Shown: positions 9,080-18,001, counted from the stretch's first letter. The stretch: DNA of 64,000 nt from Arthrobacter methylotrophus (GCF_039539965.1 NZ_BAABED010000001.1:1550001-1614000), one strand, 5' to 3'. The notes: a model not told the origin generated them from the sequence alone. Made by a program: numbers and translations.

Positions 9080-9814
9080 CTAGCGGTTTTTGTTCGTCAG
9101 CAGGGTGTTGACCCTGTCCCTGAGTTCTTCCAGATCCTCTTTCTTGTCGGAGTCGTAGTGCTCCTCGTCCAGGCAATCCTGGATCGTGATGATTCCGAAG
9201 TTTGCCGACTCGATGAGATCCTTTTGCTCCTGGGCCGCGAACGCACGGGTGAGCGGGTCGTTTTGCGGACTCACGTCAGGCAGGGGCGCCTGGGTTGCGG
9301 CCTTGAGGTTGATGTCTGCCATCCGGGTGTATTTCCGTCCGCCGTGGAATTCCGCAACACCCTCGGCCCAGGAGTCGTCCTTCGGGTTCAACGCCCAGGC
9401 GAGTTCCCGCAGATCCGGCCCGGTGAGGTAGGGCTCCTCCATCGTCCAGCTGTCATCGTCCAGGGAGAGCTCCAGCAGGGCACCGTCGGCATCGGCAAGG
9501 GAGATCAGGTCGAACTGGTTTTCGCCGTCCTCGCTTTCCCGGATCCTCAGCACTGCTGCGTCCGGGTATTTGGCCAGGATCGCCGATGACAGACAGCGCA
9601 GGGACTGGATCTGGTGCATGTGGTCCAGGACTTCGGCTTGTTCACGGTGCCGGCGCAGGAGTTCCTGGTGGGCGAAATACACGCCAAAGTGCTCCGAGGC
9701 TGATTGAGGCTCTGAGGAGACGAGTCCGATGGCCGGTTCGGTGTGGGCGGTGGCGGCGAACTGGCCGCCCGCGGGGATGCCCTTGGGCTGGCGAGCTGCT
9801 GTGTCTGTGGTCAT
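9080..9814 (-). CDS. GGQF-tagged protein, KYPDAA-domain paralog
   Basis: 244 aa. Tag at residues 6-29. A coiled helix rich in Glu/Gln/Arg (about 45-75) leads to LAKYPDAAVLRIRESEDGENQF and then a DSW/GG/DI-L-AA-APLP tract. The gene at 9886-10431 shares this block closely, so the two are paralogs. A C-terminal extra ~60-residue acidic helical part (DLEELRDRVNTLL) is unique to this copy. Box GCCGCACACA at 9823-9832. Function unknown. Confidence 0.75.
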   Translation of the reverse strand: MTTDTAARQPKGIPAGGQFAATAHTEPAIGLVSSEPQSASEHFGVYFAHQELLRRHREQAEVLDHMHQIQSLRCLSSAILAKYPDAAVLRIRESEDGENQFDLISLADADGALLELSLDDDSWTMEEPYLTGPDLRELAWALNPKDDSWAEGVAEFHGGRKYTRMADINLKAATQAPLPDVSPQNDPLTRAFAAQEQKDLIESANFGIITIQDCLDEEHYDSDKKEDLEELRDRVNTLLTNKNR

Positions 9815-9843
9815 GCCCAGGATGTGTGCGGCGGACATGCGAA

Positions 9844-9873
9844 AGCGCCGGGGCAAGAGGGTGCCCCGGCGCT
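9844..9873 (-). terminator. intercistronic hairpin
   Basis: Perfect 12-bp stem AGCGCCGGGGCA / TGCCCCGGCGCT with a 6-nt loop, after the stop of 9886-10431 and only 30 nt before the next start (9814). Confidence 0.7.
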
Positions 9874-9885
9874 CTGTCAACGCCG

Positions 9886-10431
9886 TCAGGCCTCCGGGTC
9901 CTCGGGGAGCGGGGCGTTCAGGGCCGCCTGCAGGTCGATGTCGACGATCTTGGAGGTCCGCTTGCCGCCGGTGACGACACCGACACCGTCGTGGGTCCAG
10001 CTGTCATAGTGCCGGTCCAGGTCGTAGACGAATTCCTGGACGTAGGGGCCATTAGGCGTCATCTCTTCGTAGGCCCACTCATCGCCATCGTCCACGTGCG
10101 CGAGCACCCGCCCGTCGGTTGCGGTGATGGAGACGACGTCGTACTGGTTCTCGCCATCTTCGTTCTCTATGATCCGGAGGGTGGCTGCCTCCGGGTACTT
10201 GGACAGAAGCGAGGAGGCCACGCCCCGGACTGCGACGCGCTGGGCGAGGCGGTCGAGGGCTGCGGCGTTTTCCTGGGCCTGGTCGCGGCGTTCCCGGATG
10301 GCGTCCCGTTCTGCCACGAATTCTTCCGCGGTGGCGGAGCCCGGCGGCAGGGTGATCTGGGGTTCCGCGTGGGTGGTCGCGGCGAACTGGCCGCCGGCGG
10401 GGATGCCCTGGGGCTGGCGTGCGGTGTTCAT
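9886..10431 (-). CDS. GGQF-tagged protein, KYPDAA-domain paralog
   Basis: 181 aa. Tag at residues 4-26, helix with AERDAIRERRDQAQ, then LSKYPEAATLRI and ENEDGENQYDVVSI, ending APLPEDPEA. Near-duplicate in order and spacing of the 9080-9814 protein. Instead of the usual box, the start is preceded by CACCACAGAAAGCAGAACC, a ribosome-site-like leader, so it is probably read from the upstream gene 24 nt away. Confidence 0.75.
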   Translation of the reverse strand: MNTARQPQGIPAGGQFAATTHAEPQITLPPGSATAEEFVAERDAIRERRDQAQENAAALDRLAQRVAVRGVASSLLSKYPEAATLRIIENEDGENQYDVVSITATDGRVLAHVDDGDEWAYEEMTPNGPYVQEFVYDLDRHYDSWTHDGVGVVTGGKRTSKIVDIDLQAALNAPLPEDPEA

Positions 10432-10454
10432 GGTTCTGCTTTCTGTGGTGGTGG

Positions 10455-10976
10455 TCAGGCGGAGAACTGGTGGTCCATGTCGATGACGTAGGTGCTGGTT
10501 TCGGGGTCGTAGCCAATCCCTTCGTGCTCGTAGCCGAAGAAGCCGGTGCCGAGCCGGGACAGGTGGACGGACACGCCGGGATCAATCTGGTCATCGTCCT
10601 TGTCCCGGCGGTAGAACCAGTGCTTGTCTTTGGGGGTGATGTCGTGGCCGTCCTTGTCCCGGATGCTCACCGGGGAGAACTCGTCCAAGGGCTCTCCGGT
10701 CCAGCCGTGCCGGGAACGGGTCACGTGCAGCTTGGCGGCGTCCGGGAAGTGCCGGCGGACGGAGCCGATGGCAGCGTCGACATTCATCAGGTCCATCTGC
10801 TCCTGCAGCCGGTAGATTTCCTGGCGCTTCTCGAAGAGTGCGTCCAGCAGCTGCCGCTGCTCGGCCGGGGTGATAGCCGTCGATGTCAGGCTCACGGCGG
10901 GCTCGGCATGGGTGGTAGCGGCGAACTGGCCGCCGGTGGGGATGCCCGCGGGCTGCCGGGCGGTCGTCTCGGTCAT
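10455..10976 (-). CDS. GGQF-tagged protein, distant KYPDAA-domain paralog
   Basis: 173 aa. Tag at residues 6-28. A coiled helix (EKRQEIYRLQEQM) is followed by RRHFPDAAKLHV, a VSIRDKDG turn and GFFGYEHEGIGYDPETSTYVIDMD. The same order occurs in the 12124-12651 protein. Starts 2 nt after the preceding stop (10979), so coupled; no box. Confidence 0.7.
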   Translation of the reverse strand: MTETTARQPAGIPTGGQFAATTHAEPAVSLTSTAITPAEQRQLLDALFEKRQEIYRLQEQMDLMNVDAAIGSVRRHFPDAAKLHVTRSRHGWTGEPLDEFSPVSIRDKDGHDITPKDKHWFYRRDKDDDQIDPGVSVHLSRLGTGFFGYEHEGIGYDPETSTYVIDMDHQFSA

Positions 10977-10978
10977 GG

Positions 10979-11494
10979 TCAGTGTCCTTCGGGGGAGCCG
11001 GGGGAGAGGAAGACTTCGAACCGGGCCAGCACCTCGTCGGCGCTCCGGAAGACGGGCTCCCGGCCGGAGGGGTGCATCATGTCCAGCATTGATCCGGCGC
11101 GGCGAAGGCGGCTCCTGGCATCCGTCACCGCCTGGCGGGCCGCGGCCTGGTCACCGCCGGCTTCGTGGATCCGCAGCGGGAGGTGCTGCAGCGAGCTGTG
11201 TGCGATCACGAGCATGGCGGCGTGGGTCTCGTAGCCCTGGGCCAGGGCCGCTTTGCCGTTCTCCAGATAGGACGTGGCCAGCTGGTTGCTCAGGACCAGG
11301 GCCATAGCGGTGCGGGCTTCGGCCGGTGTCCTGCCTCCTTCTTCCAGGGAGGCCGCGGCGTCGTGCCAGTCCTGATCGGGCCGGGCCGCCGACGGCGGCG
11401 GGGTTAGGGTCATGGATGGCTCAGCGTGGGCAGTGGCGGCGAACTGGCCGCCGGCAGGGATGCCCGCCGGTTGGCGGGTGTTGTTTGGGCTCAT
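10979..11494 (-). CDS. GGQF-tagged protein, all-helical
   Basis: 171 aa. Tag at residues 5-28 (TRQPAGIPAGGQFA), then a Pro-rich linker and at least four amphipathic helices with Ala-rich faces, TPR-like in look but without a clear repeat. Unknown function. The box GCCGCACACA (11503-11512) lies inside the last codons of the upstream gene, whose TGA overlaps this ATG. Confidence 0.7.
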   Translation of the reverse strand: MSPNNTRQPAGIPAGGQFAATAHAEPSMTLTPPPSAARPDQDWHDAAASLEEGGRTPAEARTAMALVLSNQLATSYLENGKAALAQGYETHAAMLVIAHSSLQHLPLRIHEAGGDQAAARQAVTDARSRLRRAGSMLDMMHPSGREPVFRSADEVLARFEVFLSPGSPEGH

Positions 11495-12048
11495 GCCTGG
11501 TTTGTGTGCGGCTGCGGCCCTTTTCGGCACAGGGTGGCCGGTGGTTCGCTGGGGAAAACGCCGGCGCTGGTGCGGACGGCAACAAACCTGGTCTCGGCGT
11601 TTCCGTCACCGTTGAGCATCAGGGTGAACAGGACGTAGAGGAACCAGCCAACCGCGCGCAGGCCGGCGGCCAGGAACCCGGCATAGGCTCCGTCGTCGAT
11701 GGTGACGATACGCATCCGGGCCACGGCTTCCCCGATGGTGCCGATCGTGCCGGCGGCTCCGCCATAGAGGAACACGGTGGCGAACAGGAAGACGCCGAAG
11801 ACGGCGATGGGCGCCCATTCCGGGGACATGATCGTCGTGGACAGCAGGAGTGTATCCGTGGCCTTCGTCAGCCCGAAGGCTGCAGCTGCCACGAGGATGA
11901 TGTCGAGGATCCGTCCCATAAGGTAGGCGGTGACGCTCTGGGGGACGTAATACCGGCCGGTGCCCGCATGGGGCCAGACCTTCTTTCCGAGGACCGGGTC
12001 GATGAGGTCGTTGGCGGCGTGGCGGGCAGGCATGGTGGTTGTGCTCAT
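11491..12048 (-). CDS. RDD-family-like membrane protein
   Basis: 185 aa, no GGQF tag. Four hydrophobic segments (about 45-65, 78-98, 103-120 and 138-155). The core LMGRILDIILVAAA followed later by GEAVARMRIV is the RDD pattern (an R/D-containing first helix and a T-I-G-x-x-x-R signature before helix 3). RDD proteins sit in the membrane; some exchange ions, most are unassigned. GAAGG ribosome site before ATG 12048. Its last codons encode the box of the next gene. Confidence 0.65.
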   Translation of the reverse strand: MSTTTMPARHAANDLIDPVLGKKVWPHAGTGRYYVPQSVTAYLMGRILDIILVAAAAFGLTKATDTLLLSTTIMSPEWAPIAVFGVFLFATVFLYGGAAGTIGTIGEAVARMRIVTIDDGAYAGFLAAGLRAVGWFLYVLFTLMLNGDGNAETRFVAVRTSAGVFPSEPPATLCRKGPQPHTNQA

Positions 12049-12087
12049 TTCGGGCCTTCAGGTTGATGGTCGGTGAAGAGGAGGCGT

Positions 12088-12115
12088 GCGGCCGCCGCTG
12101 GTCGGCGGCGGCCGC
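12088..12115 (-). terminator. intercistronic hairpin
   Basis: Perfect 11-bp stem GCGGCCGCCGC / GCGGCGGCCGC with a 6-nt loop, between the 12124-12651 gene and the RDD-like gene. Confidence 0.65.
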
Positions 12116-12123
12116 GTCCGCTA

Positions 12124-12651
12124 CTAGATGAGGTCGATGCCCTCGGCGTAGTCGCGGTCCAGCGGGACGATGATCTCGCCGGTCTCCGTGTCGTAGGTGA
12201 GGTCGTTCTCGTAGTCGAAGAACCTGTTGCGGATCTCGTTGAACGAATTGCTGATGGACCGGCCGCCGTCCGGGGCGGCCTTGTAGTCCCAGTTGGAGAT
12301 ACCCTCGGCCGGGTTGTTGCCGTCCTTGTCGCGGATCCCCTCCAGGGTGGACCTGAACTGGCTGCCGCGGTCGCCGAAGTGCTGCTTGACGCGCATTTCG
12401 GTGGCGGTCGGGTAGTCCCGGAGGATGCCTGACTTGACCGCCTCCATGCTCAGCCGGTCCTGTTCCTTGAGCATCTTGTCGACAGCGTGCAGGCGCCGGT
12501 CCGCCTGGCTCAGCAGCAGAGCGTGCCGGTCCGGGTGGTACGGCTGCCGGACTGCCGCCGCAGTCTCAAGGGTTACGTCCGGTTCGGCGTGGGCTGTCGC
12601 GGCGAACTGGCCGCCGGTAGGGATGCCGGCCGGCTGGCGTGCAGCGTCCAT
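12124..12651 (-). CDS. GGQF-tagged protein, distant KYPDAA-domain paralog
   Basis: 175 aa. Tag at residues 3-26. Coiled helix, then ILRDYPTATEMRV, GIRDKDGNNP and RFFDYENDLTYDTETGEIIVPLD. This matches 10455-10976 block for block. ATG shares one base with the TGA of the preceding gene (TGATG). Unknown function. Confidence 0.72.
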   Translation of the reverse strand: MDAARQPAGIPTGGQFAATAHAEPDVTLETAAAVRQPYHPDRHALLLSQADRRLHAVDKMLKEQDRLSMEAVKSGILRDYPTATEMRVKQHFGDRGSQFRSTLEGIRDKDGNNPAEGISNWDYKAAPDGGRSISNSFNEIRNRFFDYENDLTYDTETGEIIVPLDRDYAEGIDLI

Positions 12652-13385
12652 CAGTAACCTTCCTTGAACGCCTGGTCCGTCTTCTCGTGTTGGTAGACCT
12701 TGAGAGAGGCGTCCATGGCCTGGTAGATGTCGATGCTGTGCGCGTCGGCGTAGTGGCGCAGGTCGGTGAACAGGTCGCGCATCGTGATGTCTGCGCCCTG
12801 TCCTTCTTCGCAGACCGCCATGACCGCGGCCGCCCGCTTGGCGGATTCCTGCTGCGGGGTCAGCTTCGCTGCCGGTGCGCCGTGCCCGGTGGCGAAAGCG
12901 ATGATCGCCTTGTTGGTTTCAGTGGACGCGGTGGCGTCGGCGAGCACACCGAACGTGGCGCCGTCGATGCGTTCGTGCACTGATTCGGCCCAGGTGCGGG
13001 TCTTCTCGAAGTCGTCGTAACTGGCGATGGTCGACCAGGGTGCGATCTCATCTTCGCCGCTGTGGCCGGACTCGATGGTGTTGGTGATCTCGTCGGCCAT
13101 GGGGTCGTTCAAGAACGCCATCGTGCTGCCATCGACGGTGACGCGGGTTTCGAGGTTGCCGTCGATGTCGAAGCCGAACGTGACCTCCGGAGTGCCGACG
13201 CTGGCCGGCAGTTCCGGCAGGCGGCCGAACTCTGATTCCTTCAGGTCGATGCTGCCCTTGAATTCCACCGGGACGGCAGGGGACGTGTTGCCTGGCAGCC
13301 CGATAGCTGGCTCGGAATGGAAGGTGGGTGCGAACTGGCCGCCGGCAGGGATGCCCTGCGGTTGGCGTGCAATGGTATCGGTCAT
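12651..13385 (-). CDS. GGQF-tagged protein, paralog of 18070-18900
   Basis: 244 aa. Tag at residues 6-28. Residues ~45-80 read ESEFGRLPELPAS then PEVTFGFDIDG and LETRVTVDG; ~110-150 read WAESVHERIDGATFGVLADATAST. Both blocks recur in the 18070-18900 protein, so the pair arose by duplication. Box at 13394-13403; here the 8-nt spacer contains AGAAGG. Body unknown; no catalytic motif seen. Confidence 0.75.
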   Translation of the reverse strand: MTDTIARQPQGIPAGGQFAPTFHSEPAIGLPGNTSPAVPVEFKGSIDLKESEFGRLPELPASVGTPEVTFGFDIDGNLETRVTVDGSTMAFLNDPMADEITNTIESGHSGEDEIAPWSTIASYDDFEKTRTWAESVHERIDGATFGVLADATASTETNKAIIAFATGHGAPAAKLTPQQESAKRAAAVMAVCEEGQGADITMRDLFTDLRHYADAHSIDIYQAMDASLKVYQHEKTDQAFKEGY

Positions 13386-13418
13386 ACCTTCTCTGTGTGC
13401 GGCCAGTTCGTCCCGTGG

Positions 13419-14057
13419 TTAGAAGGGCTCGTAGACCGGCCGCCCGTACGGGATGCGGTCGGTGTCCGTGCCGGTGGAGAGGAGGATCTCGCCGTAGCCG
13501 AAGGGCCGGAACCGGTTCTTCTCGGTCGGGCACACGAAGGTGACCTTTCCACCTTTATCGCACCGCGTAGTGATCTTGTAGCCTGCTGAGCTGACGATGA
13601 CCGCTTCGGCGCCCGTGCCGATGTCCATAGAGTTGCCCCAGTTCGAGCGGGCCCGGATGATCGCCGTGCCGGAGACCACCTTGAGGTTGGGAATGCCGGA
13701 GCAGACGTCGACGATGATGGGCCGGCCGTCCTTGGGGCCCACGATTTCGATGTGCTCTCCGGGCTCCGTGTCCGGGGAGCAGTACGCTTCCAGGCGCACC
13801 ATACGGATCTTGCCGTCTGCCTCGCCTCGGGTGTTCTTTAGTAGGCGGCGCGCCTCGGACCCGGTCCTCGGGTACTTTTCTTCGATCACAGCGTCGGGGC
13901 CGGCCAGGGCTTCCAGTTCGCGTTCGTAGAGGTGCTGTTCGTTGACGAATTCTGCACGGCTGCCGGTGAGGACAATGCCGGGCTCGGAGTGTGCGGTGGC
14001 GGCGAACTGGCCGCCGGAGGAGATGCCCTTGGGCTGGCGTGCTGTGGTTGTAGTCAT
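13419..14057 (-). CDS. GGQF-tagged protein, beta-helix-like
   Basis: 212 aa. Tag at residues 6-28 (ARQPKGISSGGQFA). After a helical segment, the C-terminal half is a run of short beta strands with regular V/I and G (SGIPNLKVVSGTAII, then GTGAEAVIVSSAGYKITT), as in a small beta-helix or stacked-turn fold. The 16782-17501 protein shows the same order. Box at 14066-14075. Function unknown; a ligand- or carbohydrate-binding role would be a guess. Confidence 0.72.
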   Translation of the reverse strand: MTTTTARQPKGISSGGQFAATAHSEPGIVLTGSRAEFVNEQHLYERELEALAGPDAVIEEKYPRTGSEARRLLKNTRGEADGKIRMVRLEAYCSPDTEPGEHIEIVGPKDGRPIIVDVCSGIPNLKVVSGTAIIRARSNWGNSMDIGTGAEAVIVSSAGYKITTRCDKGGKVTFVCPTEKNRFRPFGYGEILLSTGTDTDRIPYGRPVYEPF

Positions 14058-14267
14058 GCTCTTGATGTGTGCGGCGGTGGCGGACTTGTGCGGGTTTCTG
14101 ATGTGTTAGCCCGCGACCGTTGTATTCCCTGGTCTCCTTGTCACCGTGTCGGAGGTCCACTCGGCCGCTACCCGCTTTGAAGGCATACCGTCGGCGTGCG
14201 GCTGTCAGGGCCACGGCGCAGATATGATTCCCCTCGTCATCATCTGCGCAACCCCTTGGGGGACATC

Positions 14268-14720
14268 TTGTCTGAAATCAAACAACCGAAACGCCATGCC
14301 TGGGGCCGCGGCTGGGTCTGGCTCGTCGTACTCGGCCTCCTCACCGCTGTCATCGGGATCATCACCGGGTCCGTGAAAGCCGGCGACATGTGCGGCAGCG
14401 TCTTCAGTCCCACGAGCAACGTCGCGGCAATCTACGACACGCTGGGTGGCTCGCCCGGCGGGGCAGTTGCGGACTGCAAGGAGTCCATCGCCGCGCAGAC
14501 CGTGCCGACTTGGATCCTGATCGTCCTGGGCATCATCCTGGTCCTGGCGGGCATCATCGTCCGGTCCATCGGCAACAATCGTCCGACGGTGGTTGCCGCG
14601 GCGCCGGCACCTCCGTCCGCCGCAACCCAGATCGAAGAGCTGTCCCGGCTCAAGGAGAAAGGGCTGGTCAGTGATGAGGAGTTCGAAAAGAAACGGGTCG
14701 AATTGCTCGGCCGGCTCTAA
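14268..14720 (+). CDS. two-helix membrane protein with C-terminal SHOCT domain
   Basis: 150 aa. Transmembrane segments at about 18-37 and 78-100, then a Pro/Ala linker and IEELSRLKEKGLVSDEEFEKK, the SHOCT signature (short C-terminal domain found on many membrane proteins). Start chosen at TTG 14268 because GGGGGA lies 5 nt upstream and the first residues (SEIKQPKR) lead straight into the membrane segment. Rightward, untagged and without box; ends at a hairpin. Confidence 0.75.
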   Translation: MSEIKQPKRHAWGRGWVWLVVLGLLTAVIGIITGSVKAGDMCGSVFSPTSNVAAIYDTLGGSPGGAVADCKESIAAQTVPTWILIVLGIILVLAGIIVRSIGNNRPTVVAAAPAPPSAATQIEELSRLKEKGLVSDEEFEKKRVELLGRL

Positions 14721-14734
14721 CCCAAGGCGGTAAC

Positions 14735-14777
14735 GCACAGAAGGACCACGGCGATAATAGCCGGGGTCCTTCTGTGC
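14735..14777 (+). terminator. terminator of the SHOCT gene
   Basis: Perfect 13-bp stem GCACAGAAGGACC / GGTCCTTCTGTGC with a 17-nt loop, 15 nt past the SHOCT stop and converging with the 14820 gene. Confidence 0.75.
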
Positions 14778-14819
14778 TGAAGGATCAGGAGATCCTGGTG
14801 TCGTCGATGATCCCGCGGG

Positions 14820-15476
14820 TCATCCCTCTGCCACATCCCCGGTTGGGCCCAGGACGGTGGCGTCCGGGTCTTCCCGCATCCCCCAGTAGCCGTCAGACCC
14901 GGAGAGCACCAGCCCGGCTCCGAGGTGGCCGCGATGCCAGGCCTCGGACGGGGTGAGCTTGAGTAACTTGCGCCAGTGTTCCCGGTCCTCGAATGACGCA
15001 CGCTTGGTGCCGGAGATCTGCAGGGCGTGGTCGGTGACGTAGACCGGGGTGCCGCCGGGCTTGAACCGGTCCAGGGACGGGTCGTAGTGGTCCATGCTGC
15101 GCTCGTACAGCGCGGCGGCCCCGGTGCGCAGGCCCATGACGAAGTCGTCGTAGGCGGGGTCCTTGGTCTCGAGCGCCCGGGTCATCGCCCAGTCGTGCCA
15201 GGCGTGGAACGCGTTGCGGCGCTGGGCGTTGACGACGCCGCGGGAAAGGGGGCCGTCCATGACGGTGCCGACGGCCGCGTCGATGGATGCATCTTCACCG
15301 AACACCCAGTCATCAGGGCGGGGTTCCGGGCACCTGGCGTGCCGGCCCAGGAAAGTGTCCTCCGGCAGGTTCAGTTCTGTTGACGCTTTGGCGCGGAGGT
15401 TGACGCCGGGCTCGGTGTGGGTGGTGGCGGCGAACTGGCCGCCTGCTGGGATGCCCTTGGGTTGGCGGTTGCTCAT
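14820..15476 (-). CDS. GGQF-tagged protein, unknown
   Basis: 218 aa. Tag at residues 4-25 (RQPKGIPAGGQFA). The body has aromatic-rich helices (NAFHAWHDWAMTRALETK) and a central KPGGTPVYVTDHALQISGT stretch. No family recognised. ATG overlaps the upstream stop (ATGA), no box. Confidence 0.72.
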   Translation of the reverse strand: MSNRQPKGIPAGGQFAATTHTEPGVNLRAKASTELNLPEDTFLGRHARCPEPRPDDWVFGEDASIDAAVGTVMDGPLSRGVVNAQRRNAFHAWHDWAMTRALETKDPAYDDFVMGLRTGAAALYERSMDHYDPSLDRFKPGGTPVYVTDHALQISGTKRASFEDREHWRKLLKLTPSEAWHRGHLGAGLVLSGSDGYWGMREDPDATVLGPTGDVAEG

Positions 15477-15805
15477 CGCTGGCCTTCTGTCTCGCCCAGC
15501 TGGGAAGTCTCGACAGCAGGGGTCAGCGCCTTCGGGCCAAGAATCATCCATCCGTCGCGATCTCCGGTCCTGCACCAAATTTTCAGTACAGGAAGCCCCG
15601 TGACATCAGTGTGTGGTTCCGGAGCTTTCAGGACCTCCACGTTGTAGACCGTGTCGTGGTGGCTGTACGCGAAAAGGTCGCCGGGTTGTAGGTCCTGTGG
15701 TGTGCGATCAGTGGTGGCTTCCAAGGTGATGCTTGGCTCGGAGTGCGACGTTGCGGCGAACTGGCCCCCTTCGGGGACGCCCTGGGGTTGGCGTGCTGTG
15801 CTCAT
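15473..15805 (-). CDS. GGQF-tagged small SH3-like protein
   Basis: 110 aa, one of the smallest tagged proteins. Tag at residues 4-26 (ARQPQGVPEGGQFA). Residues ~37-85 (LQPGDLFAYSHHDTVYNVEVLKA ... GWMILGPKAL) are consistent with one small beta-barrel. Being tag plus one small domain, it shows the tag is an independent module. Coupled on both sides by ATGA overlaps. Confidence 0.7.
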   Translation of the reverse strand: MSTARQPQGVPEGGQFAATSHSEPSITLEATTDRTPQDLQPGDLFAYSHHDTVYNVEVLKAPEPHTDVTGLPVLKIWCRTGDRDGWMILGPKALTPAVETSQLGETEGQR

Positions 15806-16764
15806 TCAGATTCCTTCTCGATGTATTCGCTGGATTGGTCGGTTTCGAGGATGGCGACGACCCGGTTGAACCGGAGATATTCCTGGCGGCCGTCGATGTG
15901 CAGGAAGTCCATGGAGGCATCGCGGCCGGAGAAGACGTTGCGGATCTTCCCAAAGACCGGCTTCGGTGCGCCGTATTCGCAGTTGTGCAGGTAGACGGCG
16001 GCGATCCCGTTCAGCAGTGGACGTTCTCCTGCCGTGGCGCGCATGAAGCGCAAGGCCATGGCCTGGGGGTTTTGTTCTGCACCGTCGAGGGCCTTCATCA
16101 GAGAGCCCATATACTCGTAGACGGCTTCGCGGCCGTCACATTTGACGGTGATCTCTGTGGACAATTCCCGGGTCCAGTCGGTGCCGGACTCGTAATCTTC
16201 CTGAATGATCTCGACCGGAGCGTCGGCCGGGGCTTTGAACATGCGCCGGATGGCTGCCTCGAACTTCTCGTCACCAGTCATCCTGCTCGTGGTCTGTTCG
16301 ACCCTGGTGTCCCCGTCGTAGTCCGACCTGAGCTCTTGCCGGATCAAATGGTGTTGCTGCGGCGGTCCAGGGACGACACCGCGCGGGGAAGGCAACGGCT
16401 TGGGGTTGGTGCGGGCCTCCACCATGAAGGCAACATGGCAGTCGTGGCAGTAACGCTCGGGGGAGTGGTCAGAACTTTGTTCGTGGAACGCGCACCGGCC
16501 GCTGTGGTTTTTGGCTATGAGCCCGTCTAGGAACTTCTCGAAAGTCGTCTCGCCGGCGCGGATGGCTTTGTGGGTGCCGTAGTAAAGCTCGCCGGTCCAC
16601 CTCTCCGGGATGTCGCGCAGGTCGTTGAGGATGCCTGTCACGACCTTCTCAGGGTCGTAGCGGCGGGGTTCACCGAGGGAGATCCCCGGCTCGGAATGGG
16701 CGGAAGCTGCGAACTGCCCGCCGGCGGGGATGCCGGCGGGCTGCCGCGAGATGTTTTCGGTCAT
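15802..16764 (-). CDS. GGQF-tagged protein with a Cys/His cluster
   Basis: 320 aa. Tag at residues 6-28. Residues ~89-108 hold CAFH ... YCHDCH, a likely zinc-binding knuckle, followed by a long charged region and a C-terminal mixed alpha/beta part ending in acidic ESE. Not recognised. Box GCCGCACACA at 16773-16782, touching the end of the upstream gene; the 8-nt spacer is GGTAAGAC. Confidence 0.72.
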   Translation of the reverse strand: MTENISRQPAGIPAGGQFAASAHSEPGISLGEPRRYDPEKVVTGILNDLRDIPERWTGELYYGTHKAIRAGETTFEKFLDGLIAKNHSGRCAFHEQSSDHSPERYCHDCHVAFMVEARTNPKPLPSPRGVVPGPPQQHHLIRQELRSDYDGDTRVEQTTSRMTGDEKFEAAIRRMFKAPADAPVEIIQEDYESGTDWTRELSTEITVKCDGREAVYEYMGSLMKALDGAEQNPQAMALRFMRATAGERPLLNGIAAVYLHNCEYGAPKPVFGKIRNVFSGRDASMDFLHIDGRQEYLRFNRVVAILETDQSSEYIEKESE

Positions 16765-16781
16765 GTCTTACCTGTGTGCGG

Positions 16782-17501
16782 CTACCACCAGATGGCGGGG
16801 CGGGTGACGGGCAGCCAGTCCTCTTCGGGTCCGTCCTGGTGAACGACAGCTCCGTCCTTGGCGTTGATTTCGCAATCGCGGCCGCCGCCTATGACGTGCA
16901 CGGCGCCCGTGCCGGTCACCCGGACATCGACGTTGGATTCCTTGGAGAGTGCCACCCGGGCGTTCGCGGAACTGCGGGTCTCTACGGTGTACCTGTTGTC
17001 GCCGTCCACGACTACGCCGGCGCGGGCGCCGTCTTCGATGACCGTGCGGCCGGATATGCCTTTGAAGCCGCCGAGGACCTCGATGTGGACGTTCCCGGAG
17101 GTGACGTGCAGGGCGTGGAAGCCGTCCTGGACCCGGATGACCAGCGGGGCGCCGGATTCCGGGCCTGCGACCTCATAGATGTCATCCCTGGGGGAGTTGC
17201 GGCGGCCGGGGACCCGGCCGAGGTCCACGACCCGGCCCTGGCTGCGCGGGCAGCGGAGCGCGCGGCGGATCTCCGTGCGGGTCACGGGCTCCTTGTGTTC
17301 GAGCACAATCCGGCCGCCGGCCTCGTCGTAGGTGAACGTGCCATCACTGTTCTCAGTCAGTTCGTATGCTCGACACGGCCTGGTAGGTGTGACTTCAGGT
17401 GCCACGGGCGCAAGGCTGAGAGACGGTTCGGCGTGGGCGGTGGTGGCGAACTGGCCGCCGGCAGGGACACCCCTGGGCTGTCGGGCTATGTTTGTGCTCA
17501 T
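16782..17501 (-). CDS. GGQF-tagged protein, beta-helix-like
   Basis: 239 aa. Tag at residues 6-28 (ARQPRGVPAGGQFA). From ~residue 115 onward short strand repeats dominate (LHVTSGNVHIEVLGGFKG, RTVIEDGARAGVVVDG, VDVRVTGTGAVHVIGG), a beta-helix-like pattern. The order GP-G-PLVI-V-DG-L-V-SG matches 13419-14057. Box variant GCCGTACACA at 17510-17519 lies in the end of the upstream reading frame. Confidence 0.72.
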   Translation of the reverse strand: MSTNIARQPRGVPAGGQFATTAHAEPSLSLAPVAPEVTPTRPCRAYELTENSDGTFTYDEAGGRIVLEHKEPVTRTEIRRALRCPRSQGRVVDLGRVPGRRNSPRDDIYEVAGPESGAPLVIRVQDGFHALHVTSGNVHIEVLGGFKGISGRTVIEDGARAGVVVDGDNRYTVETRSSANARVALSKESNVDVRVTGTGAVHVIGGGRDCEINAKDGAVVHQDGPEEDWLPVTRPAIWW

Positions 17502-18001
17502 ACCGGGGTTGTGTACGGCTGCGCGGCAGTAACGACGGCTGCGACATCGACCCGAAGAAATGCTCCGGCCGCCTCGACTCCCTCCAAGCCCGTGAGGTCT
17601 ACGGCGCGTTCCTGCCGGACCTCGGCCATGACGGTGTCCGCCCAGTCACCGGTGCGGTGCGCAGGCAGGAACCGGCCTGAGCTGTCCAGGACGCTGGCGA
17701 GCATGGTGAGGCGGTCATCCTTCACGGTGAAGACCAGGGTGGCTGCATCAGAGTGCTGCTGCAGGACGTGGTGTGCTGCGGCGGCGCATGAGAGCGCCCG
17801 CTGCCTGTTTCCCACGAGGATGAGTTGTTCTTCCAGGACGGCGCGCTGGCGCATCAGGGCCGGCGTGGCGGCCGCGGCCCGAGCTGCGAGATCTGCGGTG
17901 GAGTGCGGTTCCAGGGTGAACCGGGGTTCGGTGTGGCTGGTGGGGGCGAACTGGCCGCCGGCGGGAATGCCCTGGGGCTGGCGGACTGCGGAGATGGTCA
18001 T
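17498..18001 (-). CDS. GGQF-tagged protein, distant KYPDAA-domain paralog
   Basis: 167 aa. Tag at residues 6-28 (VRQPQGIPAGGQFA). Long Ala-rich helix (AAATPALMRQRAVLEEQL), then LQQHSDAATLVFTVKDDR and LDSSGRFLP, matching the helix, hydrophobic-x-DAA-x-L strand and DG turn of the other members. Box at 18010-18019. Ends AAQPYTTPV, residues encoded by the next gene's box. Confidence 0.7.
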   Translation of the reverse strand: MTISAVRQPQGIPAGGQFAPTSHTEPRFTLEPHSTADLAARAAAATPALMRQRAVLEEQLILVGNRQRALSCAAAAHHVLQQHSDAATLVFTVKDDRLTMLASVLDSSGRFLPAHRTGDWADTVMAEVRQERAVDLTGLEGVEAAGAFLRVDVAAVVTAAQPYTTPV